60,000 bases of DNA from Adiantum capillus-veneris (taxonomy: Eukaryota; Streptophyta; Polypodiopsida; Polypodiales; Pteridaceae): positions 101,429,912 through 101,489,911 of the forward strand of contig CM043963.1 of assembly GCA_014529385.2 (NCBI GenBank). The letters are read 5' to 3'. The position numbers were made by a program, and so were the translations under genes. The notes below the pieces were generated by a model. That model did not search any database, had not been told where the DNA came from, and worked only from the letters and a program-made list of their open reading frames with translations. This document shows, piece after piece, positions 23,102-34,226 of this stretch. How positions within the stretch are numbered: position 1 is the first letter of the stretch; every line of letters begins with the position of its first letter.

Positions 23102-24627
23102 TATGAATAACTATAGAACCAATTTTGTTGTTCACAATATTCAAAATTGATGTATACACATCATCTCCTAATATACATGCTATATAGAAGTAAGACTAGC
23201 TAGTCTTAGCTAGGGCTATTCTGACATCAACTAATCTGACATCTCATCGCCTTGAAATTGGCCACTGGCCATTGACTTTTGACCACCAGACATCGGCCGC
23301 AGTCCGGTCATAATATTTTAGCAAAAAGGGATATTCCAGCAAAGCTCAAGCATGGCCGTGAATTTTTGGTCTCCCGTTGAGTGATTTTTCTTCATACACG
23401 ATGGCTTCTCCTCATAACGGGCTGGGGGCCTTACAAATGTGCATTTTTAACACTAAAAATTACAAGGGGTAAAACAAGCTCCATACTTAACACGAAGTAG
23501 ACATAGAGGACAAAGGAGTGGGATAATGCGCTAGTGTGGCGATGCTGTGGTGGGCGTTGTTCCACCTCCTCTGATCAAGGTCTAAGGAAGAGTAAAAAGT
23601 ATCTGGATCCATACTTGCATTTATCAAAACACATTTGGAGTCAAAACATGTTAATGATAACAATTTGGAGTTAAAAAATTTGCAATTTGATTTAGAGTTT
23701 GATGTTTCACAAGTTTAGTGTAGAGACAAAAGTGGGCAAAACTGCTCAAATACAAAGTCCTTGACAAAAGGGAGCAAAATAGCTCAAATACAATGTCTGT
23801 GACTTTACGAGGTCTCTCTCTCATCCTCACAAAACTCAACATAACTCCCTATTTCTATGTAGAGCTCTCCAGCTAAAGAAATGTCCAGAGTTTCATCCAG
23901 GAGGTACTTAGCATGCATCCCTCCTTCAAAAGGTGTTTTGGGCTCTCTGGTGCCACATCCATGGGTTCTTGTTCCTTTTCCTCTCCGATCTCCTCCACAG
24001 ATGAAAAACTAGAAAATTGTAATTTATAGCCCTCATATACCTATGCAATGCATGGGGCCACCTCTATAACATACCACCATTTTGGCTGCAACTTTGTAGA
24101 ATGGTGTATCACCTACAAGAGTGACGTATCTTATATGAGTAGTGAAGGAACACAAGTCCTCTAAATTCGGATGAGACAAACTTACCAACTTACTTGTTCA
24201 CAATTCTCGGATAATACAAAAGTGTCTCGAAGGTTGGTCCACTTCTTGGTTGGATCCACCTCAAGGAAACCCGACTCTCCTCTATGCACAGTAGCATTGC
24301 GGCCCTCCTTGTTTATCTTCAACCATTGCCCATCAAACAAGTCCATAGAAATGGGTGAAAGCATGGTTTGGTGGTACAAAAAAGGACCTATTTTGCTTCT
24401 ACCTGGTTGGTACTTCTACATATGTCCACACTTTGGAGGGAACCTTTTATTTCATCTATGCTAAAGAATGGTAGGAGGGAAATTTGTATGACTTAAACTT
24501 TCCGTGAAAGAAAACGTGGGTGGGGGAATAAGTAATGCGAGTGGTGTTTTGAAACCGTGCCAAAATTCCCATCACAGACTGCGTTTGTGAGTGTCGCAGT
24601 TGCTCAACACATTTTCCAGCTTCCGCC
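23102..24627. other. Unassigned DNA between element C and locus D
   Basis: No recognisable gene. On the minus strand a 65-codon frame (24379-24182) and shorter ones towards 23651 encode unremarkable sequence without known motifs. They could be exons of an unknown gene or the 5' untranslated/LTR part of element C. No primer site or LTR boundary was found. Confidence 0.35.
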
Positions 24628-26189
24628 TTGCTCTCTTATTACATCTCCTTCTGCAAACCACTACAATTGCAGGTAACAAGATCCCCGGCTACTCACAATC
24701 AGGAAGATGAGGACGCCAGCGAGGAAATCAGCAGCCAAAGCGTCACGGACAATGGGAAAAAGAAGAAGAGGACAATGGATGCAAAATCCCCTCGGAACAT
24801 CGACACCCCAAATACGAGGGCTAGCAAGGGGGCCTCGTTTGTGGAGAGGGAGAAACCTGCTGTGTCCATGGAGACTTCATTTAAGCCTGGGCCTCTTTTT
24901 GCCGATGATGAGACTCCACGGTCATCTACAACATCTAAAGGTAGGTGCTATGAGAGCTGTGTGTTTTCTGGTGATTTACCATTTTATTTTCCATGCATGC
25001 AAGCTTCTGCATGTCTTTTATCTGATGAGGTCTGCATTTGCTTTTTTTGCATGCAGCAAGCACATGTGCATGTTTGGGATCTTCTTAGGAATTTAGGGTT
25101 TAGGAAAGTTACATGTATAAGCTGCTCTTTAGATTGCTAACTTGCATGAGTGCAAAAATCAGTATATGTTGTGCATGAGCATAGAGCAAAGTTGAAGCTC
25201 ATTAGGGATGTTAGCATAACCAAATTTGGTACTAACCAGTACCAAATTTGATACTAACCACTACCAAATTTGGCTTTGTACACAACTGAATTTTGCAATT
25301 GTCACCTGAATGAGATATGTTCATTTCATTTCATGTGTTTTGTTTTGCACAACTGAAATGAGGCATATAATGAGGACATGTCTTTACTTGCGTGTTGTTT
25401 CCACATCACAGGAAAAAACAAGATGGAGGAGTACCCTATCTTGACAAAGTTCTGCTATACAGCACAAGAGCTTCATGATGAGTATGGATTGAGCATGTAG
25501 GGGGTGCTGCCAAAGGATCTTACGGAAGATGACATCCCCGATGACCAGTGGCTCACTGTATTCAGGCATTCCAGCTAGAAGAAGACAAAGATTTACTTAA
25601 ATCACGTGCAGCCACGACTGCAGGATGAATGCAGGTTCCTGTTCCATAAGGTGTACCAAGCCCCACCATCATGTGGGGAGATCACTACAAAATTTTCCCG
25701 CTGTTTTGCATATGAGAAGTGTCGTGCAGCCACAAAGGACCCTGCGGGCCACAGGGTTGCATGGGCCAGGTTTGGTGAGAGTGTACTCAACATGTGTTCC
25801 TCCCGACCAGGAGGCTTGGAAAAGAAGGTTGAGAATTGGCGAAAGGCAAACGATGCGTCCCAAGGAGGCCACCCGTCAAATACCAAGAAGCCCCGAATTA
25901 TACCAGTCGGTAGTATGCCCCCTACACAAAAATCCCCCCACAACGTCATGAGAAGAAGACACGTGATTATATTGCGGACCTTGAAGCTATGGTTGGGAGA
26001 GTCCCTCGGACATGTGTCGGGGTAGCCGATAGGCTGAAAGAGCTGACAATGTCTCTGAAGCAGAAGAAGGAAACACTCTTGAGGGCGGAGGGTTCCAATA
26101 AACTTGTCAAGAAGATTATGGACGACATCAAGGAATATGAGACCCAACTGGAAACATTGAGAGAGACTAACACTGGCGATGACGCATAA
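24628..26189 (+). pseudogene. Locus D gene D1: uncharacterised charged/coiled-coil protein
   Basis: Exon 1 (about 24628-24940) encodes a polar, Lys/Ser/Glu-rich segment and ends at AAAG|GTAGGT. An acceptor at 25411 (CACATCACAG) joins in frame to GKNKMEEYPILTK. The second exon carries two TAG stops (25498-25500 and 25576-25578) and a frameshift near 25920. It ends in a coiled-coil-like segment, VADRLKELTMSLKQKKE, with a stop at 26187. The middle contains QPRLQDECRFLFHKVYQ and is Cys-, Trp- and Lys-rich. I do not recognise the family. Given the transposase nearby it may be an accessory or a captured host gene. Confidence 0.5.
25190..25280. repeat. GTACC/GGTAC repeats in the D1 intron
   Basis: ACCAAATTTGGTACT (25219-25233), AGTACCAAATTTGATACT (about 25239-25256) and a third CTACCAAATTTGG follow within 60 bp. 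They are variants of the 18-bp palindrome found throughout locus D. Confidence 0.7.
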
Positions 26190-26299
26190 ATCAATGTGAT
26201 TGAAGTTGATTTGGCTGCCAGTTGAAGGATGCTACTTCGATACGGAATCAGTGAAGATACGCCATTGCTCGACAAGGAGATTCTAGAGCAACAAGTGCT

Positions 26300-27330
26300 G
26301 GTAGTTTTGGGAGTTTTTGGTAGAACTGTTTATGCTTGGTTTGGTGGGATTGGTAGTGTTAGGTACCTTTGGTAGAACTATTTATGCTTGGTTTGGTGGG
26401 ATTGGTAGTGTTAGGTACCTTTGATAGAACTGTTTATGCTTGGTTTGGTGGGATTGGTAGTATTAGGTACTCATGGTAGAACTGTTTTTATTCTAGGTAG
26501 TTTATGGTTTCCTTCTATCTTATGGTTTGGTATTTTTGGTACTATGAAGAAGTTTTGGTACTTTAAGGTACTTTTTGAAAGTGCTGCAAAAGGTGTTATG
26601 GTAGTTTTATTCTGATAGCTTTGGTAGTTTTGCTAGTTTTGGTACTTTAAGGTACTATTTGAAAGTGCTGCAAAAGTGTAATTGGTAGTTTGATTTTGGT
26701 AATTTTGGTAGTTTTTGAAAGTGCTGCAAAAAGTGTTTCTTTGGTAGTCTTGGTAGTTTTGGTTGTTTTGGTACTATTTGAAAGTTTGATTTTGGGACTT
26801 TTGGTACTTTTAGGTACTATTAGAAAGTGCTGCAAAAAGTGGCTTCTGTAGTTTGATTGGGTAGTTTTGGTACTTTTAGGTACTATGTGAAAGTGCTGCA
26901 AAAAGTGGGTTTGGTAGTTTGATTTTGGTAGTTTTGGTACTTTTAGGTACTATTTGAAAGTGCTGCAAAAAGCTTGCTTGGTAGTTTGATTTTGGTAGTT
27001 TTGGGTACTTTTAGGTACTATTTGAAAGTGATGCAAAAAGCTTGTTTGGTAGTTTGATTTTGGTAGTTTTGGTAGTTTTAGGTACTATTTGAAAGTGCTT
27101 CAAAAAGTGGCTTTTGGTAGTTTTGGTACTTTTAGGTACTATTTGAAAGTGCTGCAAAAAGTGGCTTTTGGTAGTTTTGATAAGGTTTGGGTAGTTTAGT
27201 TCTGCATTGAGGGTATTTATATGTTTTTGGTACTATATGATTCCCGAGTTTGGTAGTTTTGGTGGTTTTGGTAGTTTGGGTTCTGTTTCGTAGTACAGTA
27301 CTTAGAAATACCAGTCTCGGTATGACTTCT
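26300..27330 (+). repeat. GGTAC-rich tandem arrays between D1 and D2
   Basis: A 52-bp unit starting TAGAACTGTTTATGC is repeated at 26321, 26373, 26425 and, partly, 26477. A second array follows with GAAAGTGCTGCAAAA at 26577, 26661, 26717, 26823, 26889, 26956, 27024, 27091 and 27145; intervals cluster near 67 bp. Both are rich in TTGGTAG and GGTACT. No gene is present. Confidence 0.9.
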
Positions 27331-27372
27331 TGGTAGTTTTTGAAACTAATTGGGATCGCTGGTTGTCAACAG

Positions 27373-28497
27373 GCTGAGTATGACACTCTGGATAAAAAAT
27401 GGAAGGAAGGTCAAGAGCATACCCTATTTGTGAAGGAGATGTTGTCTGATATCAGGCTTGGGAAGAGGTTCCTACTATATCCTAGGCCCCAGGTTAATGA
27501 TTCGGTAAATGTGATCCCGGTGTTTGGTATGTGTGTTGCATGCGGTGAGCCCTTGGAGTGCGCACATGTAGTCGGAACCTTCATGCTAGAGTGCCGACAC
27601 CAGTATCATCCCTTGTGCTTCAGTGCTTTGTTACAAAGCAGGGATCAATGTGTCAAGCCAGGTTGTAATATGGTAATCTCTAATTTGGCAAAGTCCTGGG
27701 CCAGTGGGCTTCAAGTCATCAAGAGTAAGTATGTGTGCATTTTTGAATACATATGCACACTTGCAACTCAGTGAGGTTTTCATACAAGTTAGTATGTGCT
27801 GTCTTTCTTTGTGTTTGCAGAGGAGAAGGATGCTGCAGTTGCTGACCAGCACACCACAAAGTCGGCTGCAAGTCGAATATGGGACGTGGATGAGGTGACA
27901 AGGGAGATATCAGATGTTCTCCACGATCTGAAGCAAGGTAATTCTGTAGGGAAAGACAATGTGACGGGGCAAAGATGTGAGGCAACAGGTGACAGCGAAA
28001 GTAAAAGTGAGGAGGAGGCCAGAGATGATAAAAAGACAGGTGACAGCGAAAGTAAAAGTGAGGAGGAGGCCAGAGATGGTAAAAAGACTAAGGACAAGGA
28101 GGAAGGTAAAGTCCCTGTTGTGGAGCTGGATGCGGAGGAAAGCCAGGATACTGCCAACACAAAGCTCGATGAAGCAACGACCAAGAAGGGAGAGGAAAAA
28201 CCCACAAAGGGGGTGTTGGGGAGGGGGTGGAAACCACAAAGGGGAGTGAAGGGGAGGTCAAAGAGGGGTTGGAAGGCAACAAAGATCGGAGGGAGGCCGA
28301 GGATGAGCAGAAAGAAGTACTTGCGAATGATGCTGTTGTGGACAACACCGACGGGGGCGTTGACTCTACTACTGCCGATGCTGTTTCGAAGCGGAGAGGT
28401 GATTCCCCTGATTCCGTGACCCTGCAGAAACTTTTCTGTTTGCAGAGAAAGAAGCGCAATCGCGCTCGTGATCAATTATCCTGTGCATGCAAACTGT
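27373..28497 (+). pseudogene. Locus D gene D2: RING-like zinc-finger protein
   Basis: Exon 27373-27724 follows an acceptor (TTGTCAACAG) and ends at a GTAAGT donor. The next exon starts at 27821 after GTGTTTGCAG and keeps phase. The first exon has C-x2-C (CVAC), then CRHQYHPLC, then C-x4-C (CVKPGC). This resembles a RING/C3H2C3 finger with unusual last spacing; RING fingers usually serve in E3 ubiquitin ligases. The second exon is acidic and holds two 51-bp tandem copies encoding GDSESKSEEEARD. A frameshift near 28230 moves the frame, which then ends at 28496-28498 after a basic RKKRNRAR stretch. Function is unknown. Confidence 0.55.
27990..28091 (+). repeat. Two 51-bp tandem copies in gene D2
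   Basis: The unit beginning GGTGACAGCGAAAGTAAAAG occurs twice in direct succession and differs at about two positions. It encodes an acidic 17-residue repeat in frame. Confidence 0.9.
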
Positions 28498-28512
28498 AGC
28501 CAGTGAGAATCT

Positions 28513-28760
28513 ATTGTATTCCGCACTTTGTGCTTTTTAGTGACTGAGTCAACTTGATTTTTTGGCCCTGAGCTTTATCTGTTCTCTCTATCTAGTTCTG
28601 TGTTGGTATGTTACCTTTCGTTACATTACTGTTTCAGTTGTCCTCACTATATGTACATTACAGTACCAAATTTGGTACTTTTTGGTACTGTTGAACTTGG
28701 GTGCACGTCTGTCCACTATTACAGTACCAATTTGGTACTTCTTGAACTTGAGATTTTGGA
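28513..28760 (+). repeat. Left arm of a locus D inverted repeat
   Basis: Starts TGTATTCCGCAC and includes GGCCCTGAGCTTTATCTG and GTTGGTATGTTACCTTTC, then one copy of the GGTACT module with the full palindrome AGTACCAAATTTGGTACT at 28662-28679. Its reverse complement lies at about 30229-30507 and is clearly related over about 200 bp or more. Confidence 0.9.
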
Positions 28761-28883
28761 TAGTACTTATCACTTGTGCAATACAATACCAAATTTGGTA
28801 GTTTTTGGACCAGTTTTTTGTTTTAGATATGATGTTTTCACTGTGTATTTGTCCCCACTCATTATGTTTGTTGGTGCTGTAGT

Positions 28884-29718
28884 AAGTTGGTGGCTAGACG
28901 AGACACCGGCAGCACATTGTTGCAGCCTGATGTGGCTGCTAGACGCGGGCGGATGATTGTGCTTGATCTTAATGGCGTGCTACTAACCAGCTGCAGCGAA
29001 ATCCCTGAGGAACTTGAGTGCTTGCCAAAGGAGCACACGCCACGGGTAGTCTATCTCCAAAAGAATGTAATTTGTCTTGTAAGGCCGGATGCAGTTCATC
29101 GTACGACTTAAATAGAAAGCCAACCTAGTGTTGTGGTCCTGCTGTAGAAGGGAAAAACTGTTACACATGGTGAACGCGTGCTTTCCCAACCATAGAAGGC
29201 AAAAATATTTTGCAGGTAAAGCATGCCCGCTTTGAATGTTGCAGGACATAAGTTACGCATACCTCTAACCTCGTTTTTTGGCATTAGCAGATATTCTCTC
29301 CCAAGAGGACTGTGAAATATGGCGGCCCCGTATGTCGGAGGTGCCGGTTGTGCCCAAACACATGGGCGATAAGCCCGTTTTCCTGAAGAAGCTACGGACG
29401 CTGTGGGCAAGGCACCCGAAGTACGATGCCAGCAACACTATTCTTGTAGATGGCTGTAGATACAAGTCTCTTAAAAATGACTATGAAAACTGTATGGCAA
29501 TCCGATCATATGATCCCATGGTAGTAGGAACCGATTACCCATTTTACTTGCTGGATTTTGTTTTGCCTTAGTTGCTCGTGTGGATAAGGGATCGGTACCC
29601 AACAACGTACACTCGCAAAAACCCAATCTTTGACACTGAAGACGATATTTTTGGGTACATTACTGATTACTTTATACAGATGGAGGGGTACTCCTATAAA
29701 TTTGATCCCCCAAGGTAG
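28884..29718 (+). pseudogene. Locus D gene D3: FCP1/NIF-like HAD phosphatase relic
   Basis: The first segment contains MIVLDLNGVLL, the HAD motif I of plant FCP1/NLI-interacting-factor phosphatases (DLNG variant). VVYLQKN follows, recalling the VYLRPG block. A gap of about 180 bp without clear coding separates it from the second part. There, FLKKLRTLWARHPKYDASNT and LVDGCRYKSLKND match the conserved C-terminal half (FL..L...W, S/ANT, Y.SL.N). A TAG at 29569-29571 (after LDFVLP) interrupts the tail, which ends near 29718 at FDPPR. Family members remove phosphate from proteins such as the RNA polymerase II tail. Motif II/III residues in the middle are missing, so this copy is probably inactive. 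Confidence 0.65.
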
Positions 29719-30009
29719 CAGATTTCCATAATCATGTAAATAGTGGAATTTTGTAACCCGATACTATACATAATGGAAAACCACTTCTCTTGTTCAGACT
29801 GTCTTGGTATCTTGATCTCTACTATTGAAACCTCTTACTAATTCTATTGAAACCTCTTGGAGCTAACCAGGTTGCCCAACATTTTAATTTTTGAGGCAGA
29901 TAACATCTATGTTTGGCATACCTTTCATGTTATCAACGTAGTTCTAGACATTGCTCAAGGTGGTTGTATCAAATACGAATAGACAAACTGAAAAATACCA
30001 AGAAATAAA
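29719..30009. other. Spacer between D3 and the repeat modules
   Basis: About 290 bp with no gene or recognised repeat. Contains probable 3' flanking sequence of D3. Confidence 0.4.
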
Positions 30010-30345
30010 GTAAACCATAAGTGATACAACAAGTTCAAGGAGTACCAAATTGTACCAAATGGTACTATAATAGTGGACAGGAGTGCACCCAAGTTCAACA
30101 CAGTACCAAAAAGTACCAAATTTGGTACTGTAATAGTGGACCGATGTGCACCCAAGTTCAACAGTACCAGAAAGTAGAGAACTAGATAGAGCAATAAAGT
30201 AAACCATAAGTGATACAACAAGTTCAAGCAGTTCCAATTTGGTACTGTAATAGTGGACAGACGTGCACCCAAGTTCAACAGTACCAAAAAGTACCAAATT
30301 TGGTACTGTAATAGTAGACAGAGAAGCACCCAAGTTCAACAGTAC
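30010..30345 (-). repeat. Direct copies of the GTACC module downstream of the transposase
   Basis: About four copies of a 64-66-bp module contain TAGTGGACAGACGTGCACCC, AAGTTCAACAGTACC and the palindrome. Perfect AGTACCAAATTTGGTACT occurs at 30112-30129 and 30290-30307. The same module lies in the transposase intron (32617-32745) and inverted at 28660-28725. Confidence 0.9.
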
Positions 30346-30507
30346 CAAAATGTACCAAATGCACATATAGTGAGGACAATTGAAACAGTAATGTAATGAA
30401 AGGTAACATACCAACACAGAACTAGATAGAGAGAACAGATAAAGCTCAGGGCCAAAAAATCACGTTGACTCAGCCACTAAAAAGCACATAGTGCGGAATA
30501 CACTTGG
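30229..30507 (-). repeat. Right arm of the locus D inverted repeat
   Basis: Reverse complement of the left arm at 28513-28760. Shared blocks include GTGTATTCCGCAC, TTTTTTGGCCCTGAGC and TGTTGGTATGTTACC. This arm has extra copies of the GTACC module. It lies just beyond the transposase stop at 30560. Confidence 0.9.
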
Positions 30508-32518
30508 TACTGTTGACTACTAGATTTGGTACTATTGACTACCGGATTCAGTTGTTCAATCAGGGCTTCTCATTGCGCTCAAGTAACATGGACGCACCTT
30601 CGTCACTCTCATCATCATGATATGGCATGCCATTGTATATCCTCTCATATACTTTAGTAGACAACTTGTATTGTAAAATTTGACCTAGGGATCCTGCAAT
30701 AGGCTCCATCGGGAAACGTATGGCCCTAACAAGATGTGAGTAGATCATTACCGGATATGTGTGATCCAATAGCCGCTATGTATCAGCTTTTCCTTCAACT
30801 TGGCCATAAAAAAAGCCTTCAACAACCTTCCCTCCTCTAACAATTTTGTTGTGCCACTTATCCTTTTGTGCTTTCACCGTTTGGTATAACACTTCTGTGC
30901 ATTTGATAATGTAGAAGTCTTTGTTTGCCTCAGCTGCTTTTACTGCAAAATTATCCCCTATGGATAGCATTCCACTTAACATTTTAGGGAATCCTTCATA
31001 TAGTGGCAGGTTGGACACTTGGCTCATCGAAATCGATGTTGAATCTCCACCCTCCTCCTCGTCATCTGATTCGTCATCCCTAATTGTATCCCCGGACTCT
31101 GGCAATGATTTGATGAAAACATATTTCCATTCTTCAATGTGCGTTCTGTTCCTGCATCTTCTCCACAACCCACGCATACAGGGATCACAAAAGCATGAAA
31201 GTGATCGAAAGCGTATGGCGGTGCGGTTGTCCTGTGAATAGCCATCAGCACAATGAAATGAGCGGGAGCCAATGATGCACTCACAGTCCCATTGCAGATT
31301 GCGCTTCACTTCATTCGCGCCAATAAGACAAAAGACTCTTTGCATATTACACCGCTGAGACTGTTCTCTTGGATGAAAAGTTGCTTTCAAAAAGTTGACA
31401 ACATCGACTGCACACTTCATACGCCAGCCATCTGGTTTCAATTCCTCATGCATCAAAGTTCTCTTGATGACTGCCCCTGCCCCATCATGTTCACCTTTTC
31501 CATGGCCGGATGCAGAGAAGTTATGCATCATGTGCAAGCCTGTCATTTGATAGTACCTGGCCATAAAATAGTAAGGTCTACGGGCCTTGAATTGTGAAGC
31601 AACACCATCTGACCAAACCCAATGTTGTTGCAGAGAATTTCCTCATTCTTTCAGCCACTTGTCATGCAGCAAGAAACAATGTTGTACAAACAATGTGTCA
31701 TGCTGCTTGTCATCCGATATGTAGAAGTGTAGCGTCTTCTGTGTACCACCTGCTGCATTTCTTAAATAAGTGATGTGCACAAGTATTGTGACTTGGGTAG
31801 ACCACCAATGCATTGATTGAATTTCATTCTGAACTTTAAAGGAATAATTCTCCACAAAGTCAATAACTGATACTACAACGTTGCTAGGAAAATTCTGCAA
31901 ACAGTCCTTGAATTGTTGGGTTTGCCAACAGAAGACAAAGTTGTGCATGATGAAGCCTATCAGATGGGCTGAAAATAGGCTAAGAAAAGTCCCACTTTTC
32001 ATCCGTTGCACAATCAAGTCCTTTCTCTTCTTCTCACTCCCGCCTTCGTGAACCTGTCCTGTTCCAACCTCCATGAAAACCTTCACAGACACCTCCTTGC
32101 TATCCTCTGCTATCTCATCGGGACAAAATGTCAACCTCCGTACTCCACATTGTGAGCAGCCCCCCATCAAGCATTTCTTTGCATGGTATTCACAATTTGG
32201 AGGCTTTGAGCACATGATGGATTCCCACATAACGGTGATGTGTTGACACACTACTTGGTTTGCAAAACACGTTCCTCTCTCATCACCTCTGCAACAAATG
32301 GAGCAAGTGCAAAGGTGACCTTTCCCGTGGTTCCCGAACTTGTTCTGCGGTATTTGATTAAGGGACTCTTTGAAATAGAGCATCTGCACATGAACCACAT
32401 AGCAACAAGTATTTATGTCCTTCAACTTCCGTACAAAGTATGGCTTCAATGCCTCGAAGCATCTAAGAGACACTACCACTGTTGGGTGAGCCTTCTTGAA
32501 TCTTTGGTATAGCTCAAC

Positions 32519-34226
32519 CTATGGCACAAAAACAAAACGATTCAGAAAAAAACCAACATCATGGTACTGGTAAAATTTCACTACTGCAGTAGTGCCAAAA
32601 CTGGCTTTCGACAGTTCCAAATCTGGTACTATAATAGTGGACAGACGTGCACCCAAGTTCAACAGTACCCAAAAGTACCAAATTTGGTACTGTCATAGTG
32701 GACAGACGTGCACCCAAGTTCAACAGTACCAAAAAGTTCCAAATATGGTATCGTAGATTTGGTATTATTGGTAGGCTTTGGTACTCTATAGATATTATTT
32801 GGTACTCTACATATAGGCTTTGGTACTATCAGAAGTGTGGGGTACCCTGTAAATATACTTTGGTCCTATAGTGGTAGGCTTTGGTACTCTACATATAGAA
32901 TCTGGTACTCTTCAGAGAGGATTTGGTACTCTACAAATAGTCTTTGGTGGTATCCGATGAGTTTGGTACTCGACATATAGGCTTTGGTACTATCAGAAGT
33001 GTGGGGTACCCTGTAAATAGACTTTGGTCCTATAGTGGTAGGCTTTGGTACTCTACAGATAGGATCTGGTACTCTTCAGAGAGGATTTGGTACTCTACAG
33101 ATAGTCTTTGGTGGTATCCGATGAGTTTGGTACTCTGTAAATAGACTTTGGTTCTCTATACATAGGCATTGGTACTGGATAAATAGGTTTTGGTACTCTG
33201 TCGAGAGGATTTGAAACTCTATGAATAGGATTTGGCACTCGATCGCTAGGATTTTGTACTCGATATACCAGATTTGGTACTCTACAGATCTGAGTTGGTA
33301 CTTCATAGATAGGCTTTGGTACTCGATATACCGGATTTGGTACCCTACATATGTGCTTTGGTACTTTACAGATAGCCTTTAGTACTCGATAGACAGTATT
33401 TGGTACTCTACATATAGGCTTTGGTACTATCAGAAGTGTGGGGTACCCTGTAAATAGACTTTGGTCCTATAGTGATAGTCTTTGGTACTCTACAGATAGG
33501 ATTTGGTACTCTACAAAGAATATTTGGTACTCTACAGATAGTCTTTGGTGGTATCCGATGAGTTTGGTACTCTGTAAATAGTTTTTGGTTCTCTATACAT
33601 GTATAGGCATTGGTACTGGATAAATAGGTATTGGTACTCTATCGAGAGGGTTTGAAACTCTATGGATAGGCTTTAGCACTCGATAGCTAGGATTTTGTAC
33701 TCGATATACCGGATTTGGTACTCTACAGATCTGCTTTGGTACTCCATACATATGCTTTGGTACTAGATACACCAGATTTGGTACTCTACAGATCTGCTTT
33801 CGTACTCCATAGATAGCCTTTGGTACTCGATAGACATGATTTGGTGCTCTACATATAGGATTTTGTACTATCAGAAGTGTGGGATACCCTGTAAATAGAT
33901 CCTGGCCCTATAGTGATAGGATTTGGTACTCTACAGAGAGTCTTTGGTGGTATCCCTTGAGTTTGGTACTCTGTAAATAGACTTTTGGTTCTCTATACAT
34001 AGGCATTGGTACTGAATAATTAGGTTTTGGTACTCTATAGATAGGGTTTTAAACTCTATGGATAGGCTTTGGCAGTTGATAGCTAGGATTTGGTACTTTA
34101 TAGATATTCTTTGGTACTGTAAACACCCTCTTCCGTATAGCAGACTACCAAATTTGGTACTGTTTGGACCAAATAATCCTTAAGTAGCACCAAACGAGAT
34201 GAACAATTACTAGAAGTTGTTGGTAC
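32519..34226 (-). other. Transposase intron filled by minisatellite
   Basis: The 1.7-kb intron is bounded on the minus strand by GTACCA and TTTGTGCCATAG. Splicing it restores a phase-0 open frame between two conserved blocks. Nearly all of it is tandem repeat sequence. Confidence 0.7.
32590..34130 (+). repeat. TTTGGTACTCTACAGATAGG minisatellite with higher-order structure
   Basis: The basic unit is about 21 bp (TTTGGTACTCTACAGATAGG and variants) and runs for 1.3 kb or more. A distinctive variant, AGAAGTGTGGGGTACCCTG, recurs at 32831, 32995, 33432 and 33873. Two successive intervals of about 437 and 441 bp indicate a higher-order repeat near 440 bp. At its left side (32617-32745) are two copies of the 64-66-bp GTACC module, with the perfect palindrome at 32674-32691. 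Confidence 0.93.

Noticed and set aside
24182-24379. Minus-strand 65-codon frame as a gene
   Set aside because: No domain, no conserved neighbour and no continuing exon could be shown.
30560-32518. KDZ (Kyakuja/Dileera/Zisupton) transposase
   Set aside because: A Cys-rich region suggested it, but the KDZ blocks I remember are absent and the WSDG and HGKG blocks do not fit, so I left the family unnamed.
32590-34130. CRISPR-like array
   Set aside because: The repeats are contiguous minisatellite units without unique spacers, in eukaryotic DNA.
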